Source: CAZZIZ01 sp964654535 (GTDB lineage: Bacteria; Bacteroidota; Bacteroidia; Chitinophagales; UBA2359). From it: a DNA stretch of 26,715 nt. Position numbers and translations under genes: made by a program. Below are positions 22,745-26,715 of the stretch, one piece after another (the first letter of the stretch is position 1; each line of letters begins with the position of its first letter). The notes beneath the pieces are model-generated. The model saw nothing but the letters and a program-made list of their open reading frames with translations. It was not told the DNA's origin and did not search any database. The stretch is taken from positions 1 to 26,715 of the forward strand of contig CAZZIZ010000020.1 in NCBI GenBank assembly GCA_964654535.1, read 5' to 3'.

Positions 22745-24304
22745 CTAGCCAGAATATTCACCATAAATCTTACGCAGCACGTCGGCAATTTCACCAAGGG
22801 TACATTCCTTATCGACCGCTTCGATTACCGAGGGCATTATATTTCGGTTCTCCGTCGCGGCATTGTGTAAGTCTGCTAAGCAGGCTTTTACTTTTTCTGC
22901 ATCGCGACTAGCGCGAAGCTGAACAAGCTTTTCTGATTGAACTTTACGAATTGAATCATCAATGCGCAAAAGAGGAATATCGTTGCTTGCTTCTTCCGTA
23001 AACTCGTTCATCCCAACAATGAGCTTGTCGCCACGCTCTATGTTGTTTTGGTAATCGTAAGATGACTTAGCAATTTCCTCTTGCATATAGCCAGCCTCAA
23101 TAGCACTAACCGCTCCACCCATAGCATCTATCTTTTCGATGTACTTCCAGGCTTTTGATTCTATTTCGTTGGTCAGGTTCTCTACGAAGTAACTACCCGC
23201 TAATGGATCAACGGTATCAGTAACGCCAGATTCGTGAGCAATTATTTGTTGGGTGCGGAGTGCAGTCTTCGCGGCTTCCTCAGTTGGCAAAGACAAAGCC
23301 TCATCAAAGCCATTGGTGTGTAGACTTTGCGTTCCACCTAGAACAGCAGATAATGCCTGCATGGTCACTCGACTAATATTGTTGATTGGCTGTTGCGCCG
23401 TCAAAGTTGAACCTCCCGTTTGTGTATGGAATCGCAGCTTCATAGCGCGCTCCTCAGTGGCGCCCAGCTCCTTAACCATTTTGGCCCACATACGACGTGC
23501 AGCACGAAACTTTGCCACTTCTTCAAAGAAGTTGTTGTGCGCATTAAAGAAGAAGGATAGTCGTTTGGCAAATACATTAATGTCCAAACCCTTCGCCAGT
23601 GCGGCTTGTAGGTAGGCCTTTCCATTGGCCAAGGTAAAAGCCAATTCCTGCACCGCATCAGAACCCGCTTCACGAATGTGATAACCAGAAATAGAAATGG
23701 TGTTCCATTTCGGTAAGTCGGTGCTGCAGTATTCAAAAATGTCAGTGATGATTTTCATCGACGGTTTGGGTGGGTAGATGTACGTACCTCGCGCGGCATA
23801 CTCTTTAAGAATATCATTTTGAACTGTTCCAGAAATCTTGCTTAAATCTGCACCTTGACGTTTCGCCAAAGCCACATAAAACGAAAGCAAAATAAATGCC
23901 GTCGAATTGATGGTCATCGAAGTAGAAATATCTTGCAGGGTAATACCTTGAAACAAGCGCTCCATATCGTGTATGGAATCAATGGCTACACCTACCTTTC
24001 CAACTTCGCCATCGGACATATCGTGATCAGAGTCGTATCCAATTTGAGTAGGCAAGTCAAAAGCAACGGACAGGCCAGTTGTCCCCTGTTTCAATAAGTA
24101 GTGATAGCGCTCGTTAGACGCCTCGGCGGTTGAGAAGCCAGAGTACTGGCGCATGGTCCAAAGCCGACTGCGATACATACCCGCGTGTACACCGCGCGTA
24201 AAAGGAAACTCTCCGGGTTGTTCGCCGGCCCCTACTGGCGGGTAGGTCGCCTTAATTTCAATATCCGCGTCAGTGCTGAACTTTTCTTTTCGCTCTTTCC
24301 CCAT
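22745..24304 (-). CDS. Methylmalonyl-CoA mutase family, large catalytic subunit without B12 domain
   Basis: This 519-residue protein is the TIM-barrel substrate domain of the coenzyme-B12 acyl-CoA mutases. Recognisable parts are RGVHAGMYRSRLWTMRQYSG (38-56), GLSVAFDLPTQIGYDSDH, SGTVQNDILKEYAARGTYIY (158-177) and SISGYHIREAG. The residues that define methylmalonyl-CoA specificity appear kept: Y44 aligns with Tyr89 and R172 with Arg207 of the Propionibacterium enzyme; isobutyryl-CoA mutase has Phe and Gln there. No cobalamin-binding DxHxxG domain is present, so a separate small subunit must exist elsewhere. The reaction links methylmalonyl-CoA and succinyl-CoA. It starts 1 base after the stop of the upstream small membrane protein gene, so they are cotranscribed. 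Confidence 0.9.
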   Translation of the reverse strand: MGKERKEKFSTDADIEIKATYPPVGAGEQPGEFPFTRGVHAGMYRSRLWTMRQYSGFSTAEASNERYHYLLKQGTTGLSVAFDLPTQIGYDSDHDMSDGEVGKVGVAIDSIHDMERLFQGITLQDISTSMTINSTAFILLSFYVALAKRQGADLSKISGTVQNDILKEYAARGTYIYPPKPSMKIITDIFEYCSTDLPKWNTISISGYHIREAGSDAVQELAFTLANGKAYLQAALAKGLDINVFAKRLSFFFNAHNNFFEEVAKFRAARRMWAKMVKELGATEERAMKLRFHTQTGGSTLTAQQPINNISRVTMQALSAVLGGTQSLHTNGFDEALSLPTEEAAKTALRTQQIIAHESGVTDTVDPLAGSYFVENLTNEIESKAWKYIEKIDAMGGAVSAIEAGYMQEEIAKSSYDYQNNIERGDKLIVGMNEFTEEASNDIPLLRIDDSIRKVQSEKLVQLRASRDAEKVKACLADLHNAATENRNIMPSVIEAVDKECTLGEIADVLRKIYGEYSG

Positions 24305-24305
24305 T

Positions 24306-24845
24306 CTAAAAAATTGATTGTACTTCCTTCTTTAAAAAGGAAATGGCTCTTTCGTTAGGTAAACCACCAGGCCCTTGTAAAGAAGCGTGTAAAAGTGCGC
24401 GACTAAAGTCAACCGGACCAGCATCTGTAGGTAGTTGACTGGCAGTAGCGTTAATGGTGCTAATAATCTCTTCAATGGTCGACTTCACCATAGCCCAAGC
24501 GTTTTCGCTAATATAAATTTGCTGGCTGTAATTGTGTTCAAATTCAGTGCGTATACTGGCAATCATAGCCAACTGCATTTCGGGAATCGTTATGTTTTCT
24601 TTACGTACTCGACCAATCAGGTTAGGAGTCGAAAGTCGCTCAAGCAGTAAAACTAAACGCTCATAAGCCTGCAGTCTAAGCGGTAAGACTTGCCCCGTTA
24701 CTTTTTCACTTTTCTTCAATTGCGCTTCGACCTGACGCATCTTCAATTGATTTTCGAGGTAGGAGTTCAATAGATAGTAGGCGGTCGCGAATACGATCAG
24801 CGAGGGAATCAGAAACTTTGCGATTTCCAGAGTGGTTTCTAGCAT
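24306..24845 (-). CDS. Small membrane-anchored protein upstream of the mutase gene (unknown function)
   Basis: A 179-residue protein with one N-terminal membrane helix (about 10-28), a charged probable coiled coil (30-55: ENQLKMRQVEAQLKKSEK) and an alpha-helical cytosolic region with LPLRLQAYERLVLLLERLSP-like and TEFEHNYSQQIYISENAWAMVK segments. No catalytic motif is recognised. As I recall, a protein of this kind is often found beside mutase genes in Bacteroidota (possibly the DUF7935 family), but I cannot confirm the name. The TAG stop is separated from the mutase ATG by one base, pointing to a tight operon and possible translational coupling. Confidence 0.78.
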   Translation of the reverse strand: MLETTLEIAKFLIPSLIVFATAYYLLNSYLENQLKMRQVEAQLKKSEKVTGQVLPLRLQAYERLVLLLERLSTPNLIGRVRKENITIPEMQLAMIASIRTEFEHNYSQQIYISENAWAMVKSTIEEIISTINATASQLPTDAGPVDFSRALLHASLQGPGGLPNERAISFLKKEVQSIF

Positions 24846-24899
24846 TCTATAAAATAACGCATAAATGAAGTGATTTGAGAATTTAGATAATGACTATTT

Positions 24900-25119
24900 G
24901 GGCGTTCCCTTCTTGTCTTCTAGGTGCAGCGCTTCTTTCGCTGCGCGAAAAGCACTACACCTAGAAGACAAAGGGCCAGGCTATCCAGAACTCCGCTTCG
25001 CTTCGGTACTGAGTGGCTGAGCCAGCATAGCTGCTTCTACCGCTAAGGCGGTAAGCAGCTATAGGCTCCGCAACACTAAGTACTGCTCCCTTTGGTCGCA
25101 TTCTTCCTATCCTTAACGC
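24900..25119 (-). repeat. Structured intergenic element, copy 5 (type II)
   Basis: On the minus strand it starts GCGTTAAGGATAGGAAG and ends GGGAACGCCC; GCGTT pairs with AACGC, another compensated end. Hairpin 1: outer ATAGCTGCTT/AAGCAGCTAT, inner ACCGC/GCGGT, loop CTTA, AG bulge. Hairpin 2: a 14-pair stem (24913-24926 with 24958-24971) extended by nine more pairs with G-U wobbles, then inner TTCGC/GCGAA, loop GCA and AG bulge. It shares GCGACCAAAGGGAG with copy 4. It lies between the terminator of the outer-membrane protein gene and the start of the mutase operon. Confidence 0.92.
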
Positions 25120-25145
25120 AAAGCCTCTGCGGCAAAATTGGGGCA

Positions 25146-25182
25146 TAAAAAAAACCGATCCCAGACTAAGTCCAGGACCGGC
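25146..25182 (-). terminator. Rho-independent terminator after the DUF3078-like gene
   Basis: On the minus strand CCGGTCC pairs with GGATCGG (one G-U), extended by TGGAC/GTCTG-type pairs, and is followed by eight T (25154-25147). It lies 45 bases after the stop of the outer-membrane protein gene. Confidence 0.88.
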
Positions 25183-25226
25183 TCCCACCTATGAAGAAAC
25201 TATAAAAGTTTCCCTCCTAATATTTT

Positions 25227-26282
25227 TTAGAACCTTCTGTTACCAGCAAAGTTGGTAGAGAATCCAATTCCGAGTACAAATCTTCTTTGCCACTCATCTC
25301 CATTGAATCCAGGTTCAGCTTCTATTTGTGATATTGTTGTACCATCTGGAACTCCGTCAGGATAAATTTGATCAGCGAAAAATCCAGTTTGCTCTGGCTC
25401 ATAGTAACGCAAGCCGTATTCAGCGGTAATTGTAATGTATTTTCCTAACGTGTAACCTAGGCCATTAACCCAAGTAATGTTGTAGTTGTTGAAATCAGAA
25501 TACGGCGCAAAAGCGTTCAGGTTAGAGTAGAACAATAAATCATCAGTGATTTGTTGATTCCAATCGTAGAACAATTTAGCTCCGATATCATAACGTGCAC
25601 CAAAAGCGTCGCTATCGTCCAAGTTGTTTTCAATTTCGTTTGCAATTTTTTGAGCAGTAGACTTAGCTATAGTTCCTTGCAATGAAATTGGGTGAAAACC
25701 CGCCAAGAAATTGTCATTTGGCTTGTAAGTAATACCAACTCCCAAAGAGAATTGACCGGGATCTGCGAAGTTTTCTAACCACGAAGAACGGAAATCGAAT
25801 AGTGCAGTAGCGGCCCACACGTCAGTGAACTTGTATCCTCCTAATGAAGAAAAGAAAAGCTCATCTAGGTTTTTAACCCACTCAGCGTCCGGTCCTTCTG
25901 GTTGCCCAGGGATATCAATAATACCAAGTCGTTGGTATCCAGCTTTAAGTTCTAATGTATTGTTTACAAATATTCTGTCTTTAGAGTAGTCAGCAAATAC
26001 GCCAACGTTTCCTACAAAAACACTAGATGCAGGAGAGTTTCCTTGTACCCATCTTGAGAAATCAGAAAGGGTAAAGCTACCGATTCCAGTTCCTCCCCAT
26101 TGCCATCCATTAAACGGAATTCCGTCCAATTCAGCTTGCATTGCATCAACTTCGGCTTGGAGAGCGCCTAATTGAGCCGTTTTTTCTGCTATAGATCCAA
26201 CAAGCTCGGTTTCCCTAGCTGTTTGGGCTTCAGCCTGTGTTCCGCAGAATAACACAGCGAGCAATAGTAAATACTTCTTCAT
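25227..26282 (-). CDS. DUF3078-like outer-membrane beta-barrel protein
   Basis: A 351-residue protein with an ATG start, a clear signal peptide (1-19, cleavage near AEAQ), a short coiled-coil region (about 24-52, ELVGSIAEKTAQLGALQAEV) and a predicted beta-barrel. The opening GWQWGGTGIGSFTLSDFSRW, then GNVGVFADYSKDRIFVNNTLELKAG, fits the DUF3078 family of Bacteroidota, in which 'W..gG...n.sq.s.s.W' is typical. The C-terminal end RRFVLGIGFSTNFAGNRRF has an aromatic finish like outer-membrane proteins inserted by the BAM complex. The N-terminal coiled coil is an addition that may form trimers or contact the cell wall. Function is unknown. It has its own terminator and is probably monocistronic. 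Confidence 0.82.
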   Translation of the reverse strand: MKKYLLLLAVLFCGTQAEAQTARETELVGSIAEKTAQLGALQAEVDAMQAELDGIPFNGWQWGGTGIGSFTLSDFSRWVQGNSPASSVFVGNVGVFADYSKDRIFVNNTLELKAGYQRLGIIDIPGQPEGPDAEWVKNLDELFFSSLGGYKFTDVWAATALFDFRSSWLENFADPGQFSLGVGITYKPNDNFLAGFHPISLQGTIAKSTAQKIANEIENNLDDSDAFGARYDIGAKLFYDWNQQITDDLLFYSNLNAFAPYSDFNNYNITWVNGLGYTLGKYITITAEYGLRYYEPEQTGFFADQIYPDGVPDGTTISQIEAEPGFNGDEWQRRFVLGIGFSTNFAGNRRF

Positions 26283-26672
26283 TTTGACTTTTTTTGAGGT
26301 TAGTTAGAAAGGGACAAGATTCTGCTATTCAGATAAACAGTGCCTTAGTAGTTTCTAACACCTGAGCTTCTTCATTTAACCACTCTTATGACTGACATAC
26401 ATTAGAGGCGTCACCGTTTTTTGTCATTTTTTTTTACTTTTTTTCAAATAGCCCTAAGCCACTGATATGCAATGATTTAGCTTGAAAATTGTTGTTCACG
26501 AAGTAGATGTAAATTCTTCTAAATATGAAGATTTGTCGAAACGCAAAAAGTGTGATTGAGTAAGTCAGGAGTCTAGACGACCATAGGAAAGGAGTTGTTG
26601 TTTGTAATACAGACTTTTGCGAGTGTTTCTGGTAAGTAGTTAACAGCTGAAGATTTCTTAAGCTTTTTGAGT
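26283..26672. other. Gene-free stretch upstream of the DUF3078-like gene
   Basis: About 390 bases without a supported gene, RNA gene or strong hairpin. It must contain the minus-strand promoter of the outer-membrane protein gene, but no exact TAnnTTTG box is found close to its start. It is AT-rich with homopolymer T runs around 26417-26445. Confidence 0.6.
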
Positions 26673-26673
26673 C

Positions 26674-26715
26674 GCGTGAGGGATAGAGGGGGGTAGACCA
26701 GCAGACACATTAAGT
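26674..26715 (+). repeat. Structured intergenic element, copy 6 (cut by window edge)
   Basis: GCGTGAGGGATAGAGGGG at 26674 is the conserved 5' end of the same element family. The next bases (GGTAGACCAGCAGACAC) differ from both subtypes, and the 3' end lies outside the window. Confidence 0.7.

Noticed and set aside
24846..24899. Cobalamin riboswitch upstream of the mutase operon
   Set aside because: The space between copy 5 and the first start codon is only about 54 bases and shows no B12-box-like sequence.
1..26715. CRISPR array, tRNA or rRNA genes, insertion sequence with transposase
   Set aside because: No evenly spaced direct repeats, no tRNA-like cloverleaf and no transposase or integrase reading frame was seen; the repeats present are dispersed or palindromic.

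Overview
The window looks like a contig from a member of the Bacteroidota, most likely Flavobacteriia or a close relative. The evidence is the gene content: a split transketolase, a biotin ligase / RsfS / FtsH / LUD cluster, a DUF3078-like outer-membrane protein, a tandem CbbX-type AAA protein and a stand-alone methylmalonyl-CoA mutase large subunit. Candidate promoters carry the Bacteroidota -7 box TAnnTTTG, Shine-Dalgarno signals are mostly absent, and base composition is moderate. Two runs of exactly 100 N (7779-7878 and 21385-21484) are assembly gaps, each interrupting a gene.

Layout. 1-2.3 kb: end of a secreted protein, a PagL-like lipid A deacylase and a divergent sterol desaturase-type di-iron enzyme. 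2.3-7.0 kb: a double-AAA CbbX-like ATPase and a periplasmic TPR/CPBP membrane protease fusion. 7.2-8.1 kb: heme A synthase, cut by a gap. 8.1-12.8 kb, minus strand: rsfS, ftsH, a LUD-domain protein, an LpxH-like phosphatase and a secreted protein of unknown function. 12.8-14.4 kb: biotin ligase and a lipoprotein. 14.4-15.1 kb: a gene-free stretch full of palindromes. 15.1-17.4 kb: prfA-serA. 17.4-18.1 kb: a YceI-family lipoprotein. 18.2-20.1 kb: the two transketolase halves with a clear terminator. 20.1-21.5 kb: an ECF sigma factor and a likely membrane partner with four internal repeats. 21.7-22.6 kb: an MscS-type channel. 22.7-24.8 kb: methylmalonyl-CoA mutase and a small membrane protein. 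25.2-26.3 kb: the DUF3078-like outer-membrane protein.

The genes are mostly core housekeeping: translation (RF1, RsfS), protein quality control (FtsH), envelope lipid A (LpxH, PagL-like), respiration (heme A), serine and pentose-phosphate metabolism, biotin loading and methylmalonyl-CoA metabolism. No defence, phage or CRISPR system is visible.

The most interesting content is non-coding. Five complete copies and one partial copy of a 157-220 base intergenic element lie at 99-255, 1998-2210, 13550-13763, 14866-15042, 24900-25119 and 26674-end. Their two ends pair, and the pairing is kept by compensatory changes between copies. Inside, each complete copy carries two hairpins of the same unusual design: outer stem, inner stem, small loop and a two-base AG bulge on the 3' side. 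The stem sequences differ almost completely while pairing is kept. This points to selection on a folded RNA (or single-stranded DNA) rather than on primary sequence. A separate cluster of REP-like palindromes of two types sits at 14498-14823, next to one of these elements.
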